15,851 bases of DNA from NCBI GenBank assembly GCA_016929355.1, contig JAFGJA010000304.1:1-15851 (forward strand), given 5' to 3'. A program made the translations under genes and the position numbers. Source of the stretch: Anaerolineae bacterium. GTDB taxonomy: Bacteria > Chloroflexota > Anaerolineae > Aggregatilineales > Aggregatilineaceae. Under the pieces are notes generated by a model. The model was not told the DNA's origin. It saw only the letters and a list, made by a program, of their open reading frames with translations, and searched no databases. This document shows positions 1 to 7,109 of the stretch, one piece after another (the first letter of the stretch is position 1; every line of letters starts with the position of its first letter).

Positions 1-634
1 AGCCATCGCTCACCGCCGCCAACGCCCGCAGCAAAATCGTCACCGGAATGGTGCGCTTGCGGTTAAATTTGATCGCCAGATAATCGCTCTTGCGCGTTTC
101 AAATTCCATCCACGCGCCACGATCCGGGATCATTTTAGCGGTAGATAGATGGCGGCCTGTGGTCCGGTCTTCTTCCGCGTCAAAATAAACGCCGGGCGAA
201 CGGATCAACTGGCTAACCACCACCCGCTCTGTCCCATTAATGATGAACGTGCCTTTTTCGGTCATCAAGGGGAAATCGCCCATAAAGATGTCCGAAATCA
301 CCACTTCATCGCTGGCCGCACGATTGACGAGCGCCACTTTGACATAAAGAGGAGCCGCGAACGTAATATCGCGTTCCAGACAAATTTCTTCTGGATATTT
401 GGGTTCCTCAAACCAATAGTTCAGCCCAAATTCCTTTGCTTCAGGACCAGTCCCAGGGAAGTAGAGCCGCAGATTGCCATTGAAACTTTCGATGGGGCTG
501 ATCTCATCGAATAGTTCATACAACCCTTCTTCCAAAAATCGCCGGAACGATTCTAACTGGATTTCAATGAGAGAAGGAAGTTCCTGTATATCGTGAGTGC
601 GTGCGTAATTCTTATCATCAAGCCGCCGCTGCAT
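1..634 (-). CDS. rpoB: DNA-directed RNA polymerase subunit beta, N-terminal part (runs off left edge)
   Basis: This is the 5' end of the gene for the RNA polymerase beta subunit, a core part of the enzyme that forms one side of the active-site cleft. About 211 codons are visible, out of the 1,100 to 1,400 usual for the family; the rest lies beyond position 1. The translation begins MQRRLDDKNYARTHDIQELP and contains family signatures: the IEIQLESFRRFLEEG segment near the N-terminus, the NGNLRLYF segment, and the highly conserved SQLVRSPGVYF segment followed by RKRTIPVTILLRAL. The start at 634 is preceded by GAGGAG with a 6-base gap. Another ATG at 638 is in a different frame and meets a stop at once. 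The gene is transcribed away from the act operon and has its own strong promoter at 798-825, giving a leader of roughly 160 bases. Identification is very secure. Confidence 0.97.
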   Translation of the reverse strand, partial: MQRRLDDKNYARTHDIQELPSLIEIQLESFRRFLEEGLYELFDEISPIESFNGNLRLYFPGTGPEAKEFGLNYWFEEPKYPEEICLERDITFAAPLYVKVALVNRAASDEVVISDIFMGDFPLMTEKGTFIINGTERVVVSQLIRSPGVYFDAEEDRTTGRHLSTAKMIPDRGAWMEFETRKSDYLAIKFNRKRTIPVTILLRALAAVSDG

Positions 635-797
635 TCATCGCTCCTCGAAGATATGTTTCTGCCGACAGAACAAACAATAGCCACTCAACCGAATTCGATG
701 GAGGTCAGAGGAATATGATTTTCCCCTTGTATTTCGAGTTCCGAGGTTAACATGTTATAGCTAGCTAGTATCGACTCTAGGGGTTTCCAGAACTATC

Positions 798-825
798 AGT
801 ATATCATGGAACACAAATTTGTCAA
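798..825 (-). promoter_or_regulatory. Predicted sigma-70-type promoter of rpoB, extended -10
   Basis: Read on the minus strand, a perfect TTGACA (820-825) is followed after 16 bases by TATACT (798-803), which differs from TATAAT at one position. A TG one base upstream of the -10 box gives an extended -10 element. The palindrome ACAAATTTGT (813-822) overlaps the -35 box and could bind a regulator. Transcription would begin near 791, leaving a 5' leader of about 160 bases before the rpoB start. Spacing and match are good for a vegetative promoter, but there is no experimental support. Confidence 0.7.
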
Positions 826-913
826 TAACTTTACCGGAAATTTCAAACAAAAACCACCAAGTTTGTGATTTTATGAGCAAATGCGCTAGATTTTTCTAAG
901 ACAAATCTAATGT

Positions 914-942
914 TTGGCGATTAAATCAAACCGTTGTATAGT
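914..942 (+). promoter_or_regulatory. Candidate sigma-70-type promoter of the act operon
   Basis: TTGGCG (914-919, four of six matches to TTGACA) is followed after exactly 17 bases by TATAGT (937-942, five of six matches to TATAAT). It is the best-spaced plus-strand pair I found in the AT-rich region before ActA. It would give a leader of about 90 bases that includes the 956-974 inverted repeat. No other promoter-like gap exists inside the following six-gene cluster, so this would drive the whole operon. Confidence 0.45.
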
Positions 943-955
943 AAATCGCAGCCAA

Positions 956-974
956 TTGAGATCATTTTTCTCAA
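956..974. repeat. Inverted repeat TTGAGA-N7-TCTCAA downstream of the act promoter
   Basis: Perfect 6-base arms flank a T-rich 7-base loop, about 14 bases after the predicted -10 box of the act operon. It could be an operator half-site pair or a weak hairpin in the leader. It does not match an FNR/CRP-type site, whose centre spacing differs. The arms are short enough that chance is a real alternative. Confidence 0.35.
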
Positions 975-1038
975 ACTAATCAGGATTACTTAAATTGACC
1001 TCTTTAGGCGAATATCGCCGCAACAGAAGGGAGATTTT

Positions 1039-1587
1039 ATGCGCAGGTTAGCTGACCTTTCACCGAGGCAGCAGCTTATCTTGGGCGGGGCGGCAGTGGG
1101 AGGACTGGTAGTGGTGATCGTGGTATTCCTCCTCATCGCCAATACAACCTCCAGCGCCGCCGTTGATCAGCCGATTGCCTTCAACCACAACAAGCATGTC
1201 AACATTGCCGAAAATGGTATCCAGTGCCAGTTTTGCCATACCGGGGTTTACACCTCGCCGGTAGCAGGCATTCCCAGCGTTGAGAAATGCATGGGCTGTC
1301 ATGGGCACATCGCCACCGACAATCCTGAAATTGTCAAACTGACCGCATACTGGGAAAACCAGGAACCGATCCCCTGGCAGCGCGTCAACGAACAGCCGAG
1401 TTTTGTGTATTTCAATCACAGTTCGCATATCGCGTCGGGCGTGACCTGCGGGTCATGTCATGGCGATGTGGGCACGATGAAAACGGCTGAAAAAGTGGTT
1501 GATATGAACATGGGCTTTTGTTTGGACTGTCACACCCAGCAAGAAAATAAAGACGCCTTGATCGACTGCGTAGTCTGCCATCGTTAG
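1039..1587 (+). CDS. actA: Pentaheme cytochrome c subunit of alternative complex III (ActA-like)
   Basis: This 182-residue protein has a membrane anchor at about residues 14-33, which acts as an uncleaved signal anchor, and five c-type haem sites: CQFCH (63), CMGCH (84), CGSCH (137), CLDCH (161) and CVVCH (177). His residues in FNHNKH (50-53) and FNHSSH (127-130) are likely distal haem ligands, the pattern of cytochrome c7/class III-like proteins. The fifth haem motif ends one residue before the C-terminus, so the protein is a compact haem domain with no tail. In ACIII this subunit carries electrons on the periplasmic face. The start follows AAGGGAG with a 5-base gap. ActB1 follows after 9 bases. 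The name rests on the pentaheme count plus the following ActB/C/D/E-type genes. NrfH/NrfB-like cytochromes are alternatives by motif alone, but the context argues against them. Confidence 0.88.
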   Translation: MRRLADLSPRQQLILGGAAVGGLVVVIVVFLLIANTTSSAAVDQPIAFNHNKHVNIAENGIQCQFCHTGVYTSPVAGIPSVEKCMGCHGHIATDNPEIVKLTAYWENQEPIPWQRVNEQPSFVYFNHSSHIASGVTCGSCHGDVGTMKTAEKVVDMNMGFCLDCHTQQENKDALIDCVVCHR

Positions 1588-1596
1588 GAGAATATT

Positions 1597-3804
1597 ATGA
1601 CACAATTTACACGCCGAGATGTGTTAAAGATTGGCGCGGCAGGCACCGCAACCGCTATTCTGGCTGGCTGTAGTCAGGATGCCGAACGGTGGGTCGAACT
1701 GGAACCTTATGTGCGTGCGCCGGAAGACCAACTCCCCGGCAATCCCACCTACTACGCAACCACCTGCCGGATGTGTCCGGCGGCGTGCGGCATATTGGTT
1801 AAGCTGACGAACGGGCGCGCCATCAAGATCGAAGGCAATCCGGAACATCCCGTCAGCCGGGGCAAGACCTGCGCGCGCGGACAAGCCGGACTCCAACTGC
1901 TCTACAACCCGGATCGCGTCACAACGGCGGTGATGCAAGAGGAACGAGGCAAACGCAAGTTCAAAGCGCTGGCATGGAACGAAGCGATCAACACCTTGAT
2001 TAAAAAGATTGAAGCAGCAGACGGTCAGGTCGCGGTCTGGACCGGATCAACCACTTCCGGCCATCTCTATGATCTGTTTAGCCTGTTCACCGATGCTATC
2101 GGCTCGTCCGATCTCATTCGCTATGACCTATACAGCGCAATTAACGGCTATGCCGCATTGACCACGATCAGCGAACAATTAACCGGTCAAGCGGTGCTGC
2201 CCTCTTATGATCTGGGTCATGCTGACGCGATCTTCTCGTTTGGTGCGGACTTCCTGGGCACGTGGCATAACGCCAATGCTTACGGCGTCGAATTCGGCAA
2301 CTTCCGCGATCAAGCCTATGGCAAACGCGGCTACCTGGTCCAGTTTGAGCCGAAAATGTCGATCACAGGCGCGAAAGCTGACAAATGGGTCCCCGTCAAA
2401 CCGGGCGCGGAAGCGTTGGTCGCGCAGGCTATCGCGCGTATCATCGCGGAAGAAAAACTCGGTTCGCCGGAACGCATCGAACGCGCCGAAACACTCACGC
2501 CTGAAGTTGATCTGGAAGCGGCGGCGGCAGCCTGCGAACTGCAAGTTGAAGATTTGGTCACGTTCGCCCGCGCCTTTGCCGAAGCGGAACACCCCGTCGC
2601 GCTGCCCGGTGAAGCCTTGATTGGCCGCACCAACAGCTTAGATGCTTTGCTCGCCGTGCAAGCGCTCAATGTGATCGCCGGAACGGTAGGCGAAGCAGGT
2701 AGCATGATGATCACGCCGTCGCTATCAGGCAGCGAGATGCAGCCCGCAGCAGCATCCACGTTTGAGCAAGTACAAACTTTGGTCGAGCGCATGAACGCGG
2801 GCGAAATCAAAGTCTTGCTGGTGCATGGCGCAAATCCACTTTACGATCTGCCGGAATCGCTCGGCTTTGCGGAAGCCCTCGCAAACGTCGAAACAGTCGT
2901 ATCCTTCAACCCCATGCTTGATGAAACCGCCGCTTACGCCGATTATATCCTGCCGAATCGCGTGTACCTCGAAGGCTGGGGCTATGAAGTCGTGAATCCC
3001 GGTTTCCAGGGCTTGCCGGTAGTCAGTGGACAACAACCCGTTGTCGGCCCGTTCCATGATGTTCGTGCGACAGGCGATGTGCTGCTGACCATTGCGCAGC
3101 GCCTCGATGCCACCGCCAGCACCCTCCCCTGGACCGATGAAGTCGCCTTCATCAAAGAGAAAATCACCAACCTCCCCGCCGGTATGTATGGCGGCGACGA
3201 TCCCGACTTCCAATGGGCGCGTTATCAGCAGTTTGGCGGTTGGTGGCCGGAAACCGCCCCCGCCGACCCGATCACCGCCGACCTCGCGCAAGTGATCGAA
3301 GTTCCGGCCGCCGAATTTGACGGGGCAGAGGATGAATTCCCCTATTTTCTGCACCTGTATCTGCCCGTGTTGTTGAGTGATGGGAGCGGCGCGAATACAC
3401 CCTGGTTGCAGGGTTCGCCAGACCCATTAACCACCATTTCGTGGCAAAGTTGGGTCGAGGCTAATCCCAAAACGGCGGATGAACTCGGTGTGAAAAATGG
3501 CGACATCGTGAAAATCGAATCGCCCAATGGCAAAATTGAAGCGCCGGTTTACGTCTTCCCCGCCATCCGCCCCGATACTATTGCGATCCCACTGGGCCAG
3601 GGGCACACAGATTACGGGCGCTACGCCAAAGAACGTGGCACAAACCCGGTCAATTTGCTCGGCACAACGCGCGATGGCAAATCAAATACAATTTGGGCAT
3701 GGTCCAACGTGCGGGTGAAACTTGTTAAGACGGACGACACTCAAGACCTTGCGGTGTACGAAAGCAAAGCCGATGCCGCCAAAGACGCTCACGTCCCATT
3801 CTAA
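1597..3804 (+). CDS. actB1: Molybdopterin-oxidoreductase-like subunit of alternative complex III (ActB1), Tat lipoprotein
   Basis: This 735-residue protein belongs to the complex iron-sulfur molybdoenzyme (DMSO reductase/PsrA) superfamily. It starts with a twin-arginine signal (TRRDVLK, residues 5-11) that runs into a lipobox, LAGC, with Cys25 as the expected lipidated residue. The N-terminal domain keeps a C-x2-C-x3-C-x27-C motif (Cys57, 60, 64, 92) suited to a [4Fe-4S] cluster. Apart from these, only Cys313 is present, in a helical Ala-rich stretch, so there is no Cys in the usual place of a Mo ligand (about 175-200, around YSAIN). The C-terminal beta-barrel domain (about 610-715) resembles the family's cofactor-binding domain. 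In characterised ACIII the equivalent part of ActB is fused to ActB2 and has no molybdenum. Here ActB2 is a separate gene 24 bases on. The start follows AGGAG. The subunit assignment comes mainly from operon context. Confidence 0.88.
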   Translation: MTQFTRRDVLKIGAAGTATAILAGCSQDAERWVELEPYVRAPEDQLPGNPTYYATTCRMCPAACGILVKLTNGRAIKIEGNPEHPVSRGKTCARGQAGLQLLYNPDRVTTAVMQEERGKRKFKALAWNEAINTLIKKIEAADGQVAVWTGSTTSGHLYDLFSLFTDAIGSSDLIRYDLYSAINGYAALTTISEQLTGQAVLPSYDLGHADAIFSFGADFLGTWHNANAYGVEFGNFRDQAYGKRGYLVQFEPKMSITGAKADKWVPVKPGAEALVAQAIARIIAEEKLGSPERIERAETLTPEVDLEAAAAACELQVEDLVTFARAFAEAEHPVALPGEALIGRTNSLDALLAVQALNVIAGTVGEAGSMMITPSLSGSEMQPAAASTFEQVQTLVERMNAGEIKVLLVHGANPLYDLPESLGFAEALANVETVVSFNPMLDETAAYADYILPNRVYLEGWGYEVVNPGFQGLPVVSGQQPVVGPFHDVRATGDVLLTIAQRLDATASTLPWTDEVAFIKEKITNLPAGMYGGDDPDFQWARYQQFGGWWPETAPADPITADLAQVIEVPAAEFDGAEDEFPYFLHLYLPVLLSDGSGANTPWLQGSPDPLTTISWQSWVEANPKTADELGVKNGDIVKIESPNGKIEAPVYVFPAIRPDTIAIPLGQGHTDYGRYAKERGTNPVNLLGTTRDGKSNTIWAWSNVRVKLVKTDDTQDLAVYESKADAAKDAHVPF

Positions 3805-3828
3805 ACGCAGCCCAGGAGCATAATTTTT

Positions 3829-4554
3829 ATGTCAGAAGATACCAATAAACACGGACACAAATGGACGATGGTCGTTGATCTCGACAAATGCACGGGCTGT
3901 CAGGCATGTGTCGTCGCGTGTCACGCCGAGAACAACGTTCCCATCGCCAGTGAAGAGGAAGTGGTCAAAGGCCGCGCCATGCATTGGATGCGGATTGAAC
4001 GCTATTGGGAAGGCGAATTTCCCGATGTGAAAGCGAAATTCATCCCGGTCTTTTGCCAGCAGTGCGGTGATGCCCCCTGCGAGCCGGTTTGCCCGGTCTA
4101 TGCGTCATATCACAGCGAAGAAGAAAACGTCAATGTGCAGGTTTACAATCGCTGCATCGGGACGCGCTACTGCGGCAACAACTGCCCGTACCGCGTGCGC
4201 ATGTTCAACTACCGCGCGCCGGAATTCGATGCCCCACTCGAACAGCAACTCAATCCCGATGTGACGGTGCGCGGCCCTGGCGTCATGGAAAAATGCACCT
4301 TTTGTATTCAGCGCGTGCGGCGCGGCGCAGAAACCGCTAATGCCGAAAACCGCCTCATCAAGGATGGCGAAGTCGTCCCGGCGTGTGTGCAAGCCTGCCC
4401 CACCAATGCGCTTGTGTTTGGTGATAAATACGACGAAGAAAGTCGCGTTGCCAAGCTGGTTCCTAATGAGCGCCAATTTAAGCTGCTCGAAAGTCTCGGC
4501 ACGGAACCGGCAGTCTACTATCTGAAAGGGGGCGAGACTCATGTTGGAGAGTAA
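3829..4554 (+). CDS. actB2: Four-cluster iron-sulfur subunit of alternative complex III (ActB2)
   Basis: This 241-residue ferredoxin-like protein is of the DmsB/NrfC type and carries electrons from the quinol site to the haems. Its cysteines fall in the family pattern: 21/24/27/31; 76/79/84/88; 109/115/119; 156/159; 186/190. The total is 15, not the 16 needed for four cubanes. The missing one is in CIGTRYC (109-115), where Thr112 stands where a Cys is expected. This predicts three [4Fe-4S] and one [3Fe-4S] cluster, the inventory reported for ACIII structures. There is no signal peptide, so it should be exported with ActB1 through the latter's Tat signal. In well-known ACIII it is the C-terminal half of a fused ActB. 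The start is preceded by AGGAG with an 11-base gap. Its last 14 bases overlap actC, suggesting coupled translation. Confidence 0.92.
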   Translation: MSEDTNKHGHKWTMVVDLDKCTGCQACVVACHAENNVPIASEEEVVKGRAMHWMRIERYWEGEFPDVKAKFIPVFCQQCGDAPCEPVCPVYASYHSEEENVNVQVYNRCIGTRYCGNNCPYRVRMFNYRAPEFDAPLEQQLNPDVTVRGPGVMEKCTFCIQRVRRGAETANAENRLIKDGEVVPACVQACPTNALVFGDKYDEESRVAKLVPNERQFKLLESLGTEPAVYYLKGGETHVGE

Positions 4555-5995
4555 TGCTCAACGCGGACCCTATTGGGAGCAGACAACTCCTGAAGACGAA
4601 CGAATCGCGCATCAGATCGAGCATGGGCGTGAAGAACACTTACTGCTTGATCCACGTCCCCCGGCAGAGTTGAACGAACTCGCCCTCGCCACCATGAAAA
4701 AAACCGGTCCCGCGTTCTGGATCGCCGTGTTAGGTTTAGGCAGCCTATCATTGATATTCGCGTTGACCTGGGTCACGCAAATCTTCAATGGCGTTGGCAT
4801 TACGGGTCTCAACCGTTCGGTGATGTGGGGACCGTATATCGCCAACCTGATCTACTTCATCGGTATCGGTCACGCGGGTACGTTCATTTCTGCCGCGCTG
4901 CGCATGATGCGGATGGATTTCCGCCGCCCGATTGCGCGCGCCGCCGAAACGATCACATTGTTCGGGCTGGCGATGGCGGGTCTATTCCCGATCATTCATG
5001 TTGGGCGTGTGTGGAAATTGTTCTATATGATCCCGATCCCCAACCAGCGCGATCTGTGGCCGAATTTCCGTTCGGCGCTGTTCTGGGATATGTCCGCGAT
5101 CACGACCTACATCATCGGCAGCACACTGTTTATGTATATCGCGCTTATCCCCGATCTGGCGATGGCGCGCGATCATACCGATGGTTGGCGGCGCAAGTTA
5201 TACGGCGCGCTGTCGCTCGGTTGGCGTGGCACAACGGGTCAATGGCACAAGTTGGAAGTGGTGAGCAATATTCTCAGCTTTGTGATCATCCCCGTGATGT
5301 TCTCGGTCCATACGGGTGTATCGTGGAACCTGTCGATGTCGGTCCAACCCGGCTGGCACAGCGCGATCTTTGGCCCGTTCTTCGTGGTCGGTGCGCTTTA
5401 TTCAGGCGTGGCCGCCGTGATCATCGTGATGATTTTCGTGCGCAAAGTGCTGAAATTCGGCTACTTTATCCGCGATGAACACTTCAATGCGATGGGCATT
5501 TTCTTGTTCATCCTGATGATCGCCTGGGTCTACTTCTATTTCGCGGAGTGGATTACCAACTGGTACGGCAATCTGCCGCCCGAAGTCGCCATTCAAGAGA
5601 TGCTGACCGGCCCGCTTGCGCCATTGTTCTACCTGATGTTGTTTGCGAATATCATCGTGCCGCTTGTCCTGGTGTTTAAGCGTGTCCGCACGAATCTACC
5701 CGCCATGCTGGTGATCTGCATCTTCATCCAGATCGGCATGTACCTGGAGCGCGTGATCATCGTCGCCGGGTTCCTGTCACGGAACGAACTGCCGTTCAAC
5801 TGGGTCGATTATGTGCCGCAGTTACCGGAAACCATCATCACCATCGGTACGCTGGCAACATTGGGCCTGTTGTATCTGATCTGGACGCGCATTGTGCCGA
5901 TCATCCCGCTCTGGGAAGTCTACGAGGGACAGGCGATGCAGAGTACACGTCGCGTGGGTCGGGCCGTTGTCTCAACGCGGACCGACGCGCACTAG
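4541..5995 (+). CDS. actC: NrfD/PsrC-type integral membrane subunit of alternative complex III (ActC)
   Basis: This 484-residue polytopic protein has an N-terminal cytoplasmic stretch of about 55 residues and about ten membrane helices (roughly 58-79, 97-118, 133-153, 176-205, 240-262, 275-298, 315-340, 358-380, 386-408 and 430-452). It is of the NrfD family, the quinone-interacting part of several complexes. In ACIII, ActC is the quinol oxidation site and is proposed to take part in proton movement. Family features visible include GIGHAGTFISA in helix 2, LFPIIHVGRVWKLFY after helix 3, and FNAMGIFLFIL in helix 7. The length is typical of ActC. The start at 4541 overlaps the end of actB2 and is preceded by AGGGGG at good distance. 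Known ACIII operons usually also carry a second NrfD paralogue (ActF). It is not in this operon, so ActC would be the only quinol subunit unless ActF lies elsewhere. Confidence 0.93.
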   Translation: MLESNAQRGPYWEQTTPEDERIAHQIEHGREEHLLLDPRPPAELNELALATMKKTGPAFWIAVLGLGSLSLIFALTWVTQIFNGVGITGLNRSVMWGPYIANLIYFIGIGHAGTFISAALRMMRMDFRRPIARAAETITLFGLAMAGLFPIIHVGRVWKLFYMIPIPNQRDLWPNFRSALFWDMSAITTYIIGSTLFMYIALIPDLAMARDHTDGWRRKLYGALSLGWRGTTGQWHKLEVVSNILSFVIIPVMFSVHTGVSWNLSMSVQPGWHSAIFGPFFVVGALYSGVAAVIIVMIFVRKVLKFGYFIRDEHFNAMGIFLFILMIAWVYFYFAEWITNWYGNLPPEVAIQEMLTGPLAPLFYLMLFANIIVPLVLVFKRVRTNLPAMLVICIFIQIGMYLERVIIVAGFLSRNELPFNWVDYVPQLPETIITIGTLATLGLLYLIWTRIVPIIPLWEVYEGQAMQSTRRVGRAVVSTRTDAH

Positions 5996-6008
5996 GAGGA
6001 GGGACACT

Positions 6009-7082
6009 ATGGCGGATTTAATGCTGCTTGGCTTATTTGATAATGTCGAAACCACAGCCGATGTCATCGACGATGTGCGCGATCTGGGCGTGAGCGATGC
6101 GCAACTGGAAGTGTTGTCGAACATCCCCTATCCAGCCAAGTTTTTTGGGCTGAAAACACCGGGTCTGATGTTCTGGCCGTTTGTTTTTGGCGGCGCGATC
6201 TTGGGCGCATTGGTCGCGTATTTCATCACGTTTATCACGCCCGACCTCTACCCGATCCATGTCGGCGGGCAGGAACTTACCCCTGTCCCGCCCACTGCGA
6301 TCATGTTCTTCGAGTTTATTTCGCTGTTCTCGATGCTAGGGGCGTTTATCGGCTTTTTGCTGCAAAATCGCTTCCCGATTCTGGTCCGCGAAATGTACGA
6401 CGAACTGATCACTGATGGTTACATCGGTGTCCAGGTACAGATCGAAGAATCGGTTGCCGAACAGGTAATTGGTGTCTTTGAAAAACATCACGCGCATAAG
6501 ATCAACCGTGAATTAGCCTCTGAATTCAAACCCCAGGGCATCCGGCATCTGTTTTTCTGGGGTGCGGTGGCTGGTGGTGGATTAGTTGTGATGCTCGTGC
6601 CGTTGTTGGTATCGTATGAAAAAATCCCACTGCCCTGGATCAATAAAATGAATCAGACAGTGGTGGTCGGCTATCAGGAAGGACCACGCTTGGCTGCGCC
6701 AGAGGAAGCCGTGCCATTCCAGGGACCGCGTTTGATCGCCGGTCAACCGGGAACTGAACCGCTTGAGGCAACAGAATCGTCCATCGCGCGCGGAGCAGCG
6801 CTGTTCCAGCTTCACTGTGCGATCTGTCACGGCGAAACCGCGCAAGGTGATGGCCCATTAAGCGGTTATTACACCGCCGATCACGGTTTCCCGGTAGGCG
6901 TTCCGGCCCTGGCGGGTAAAGGCTATCCCGGCTCCTACATCTTTGAAGTCGTGACCAATGGCCGCGTCGGGCAAACGGATGATGGCACAGAATTTATCAA
7001 GATGCCGAGTCTGGTCGAAAACGTCAGTCCCGGTGATACCTGGGACATCATTAATTACATCAACAGTCTGGATGCTGAATAA
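6009..7082 (+). CDS. Fused ActD (DUF3341) and monoheme cytochrome c (ActE-like) subunit
   Basis: This 357-residue protein joins two ACIII subunits that are usually separate. Residues 1-175 are a DUF3341 (ActD) domain: a soluble N-terminal alpha/beta part, two membrane helices (about 54-77 and 96-118) and a second soluble part. A third helix (about 181-202) crosses the membrane again and leads to a cytochrome c domain at about 255-357. Its haem site is CAICH (270-274), and Met332 in KMPSL is the expected distal ligand. The topology places the ActD soluble parts in the cytoplasm and the haem outside. The start at 6009 is chosen because AGGAGGAGGG stands 5 bases upstream and MADLMLLGLFDN opens directly into the DUF3341 fold; longer in-frame starts would run into actC. 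It lies 13 bases after actC. Confidence 0.92.
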   Translation: MADLMLLGLFDNVETTADVIDDVRDLGVSDAQLEVLSNIPYPAKFFGLKTPGLMFWPFVFGGAILGALVAYFITFITPDLYPIHVGGQELTPVPPTAIMFFEFISLFSMLGAFIGFLLQNRFPILVREMYDELITDGYIGVQVQIEESVAEQVIGVFEKHHAHKINRELASEFKPQGIRHLFFWGAVAGGGLVVMLVPLLVSYEKIPLPWINKMNQTVVVGYQEGPRLAAPEEAVPFQGPRLIAGQPGTEPLEATESSIARGAALFQLHCAICHGETAQGDGPLSGYYTADHGFPVGVPALAGKGYPGSYIFEVVTNGRVGQTDDGTEFIKMPSLVENVSPGDTWDIINYINSLDAE

Positions 7083-7109
7083 ATAACTTGCGTTTTCATG
7101 GAGGAAGTT

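Larger units (their letters stand above)
635..1038. promoter_or_regulatory. Divergent intergenic regulatory region between rpoB and the act operon
   Basis: This 404-base stretch holds no convincing gene. It is clearly AT-richer than the flanking coding sequence. It carries a promoter on each strand (entered separately) and several short palindromes: TAACATGTTA at 748-757 directly next to TAGCTAGCTA at 758-767, ACAAATTTGT at 813-822 overlapping the rpoB -35 box, and the 956-974 inverted repeat. The tandem palindromes lie inside the predicted rpoB leader. No known riboswitch or ribosomal-protein leader structure was recognised. Confidence 0.7.

Noticed and set aside
149..514. Plus-strand reading frame of 121 codons
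   Set aside because: It lies wholly opposite the rpoB coding sequence, whose minus-strand translation is unmistakable. It has no Shine-Dalgarno and no family features.
1060..1428. Minus-strand frame opposite the pentaheme cytochrome
   Set aside because: It is antisense to a gene with five haem motifs and has no independent support; it is a composition shadow.
2179..3354. Several overlapping frames on both strands inside ActB1
   Set aside because: They overlap each other and the well-supported 735-residue protein, and show Arg/Ser/Pro-rich compositions typical of wrong-frame translation.
4825..5478. Plus-strand frame of 217 codons inside actC
   Set aside because: ActC in the other frame has a full NrfD pattern with about ten membrane helices. 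This frame is Arg-rich and has no ribosome site.
5892..6008. N-terminal extension of the ActDE fusion into actC
   Set aside because: The extension is Arg-rich and overlaps actC. A strong AGGAGGAGGG site precedes the ATG at 6009, where the DUF3341 fold begins.
1597..7082. Reading the operon as a polysulfide or tetrathionate reductase (PsrABC/TtrABC)
   Set aside because: These lack a pentaheme ActA, DUF3341 and a monoheme cytochrome domain. The 15-cysteine ActB2 and the missing Cys Mo ligand also favour ACIII.
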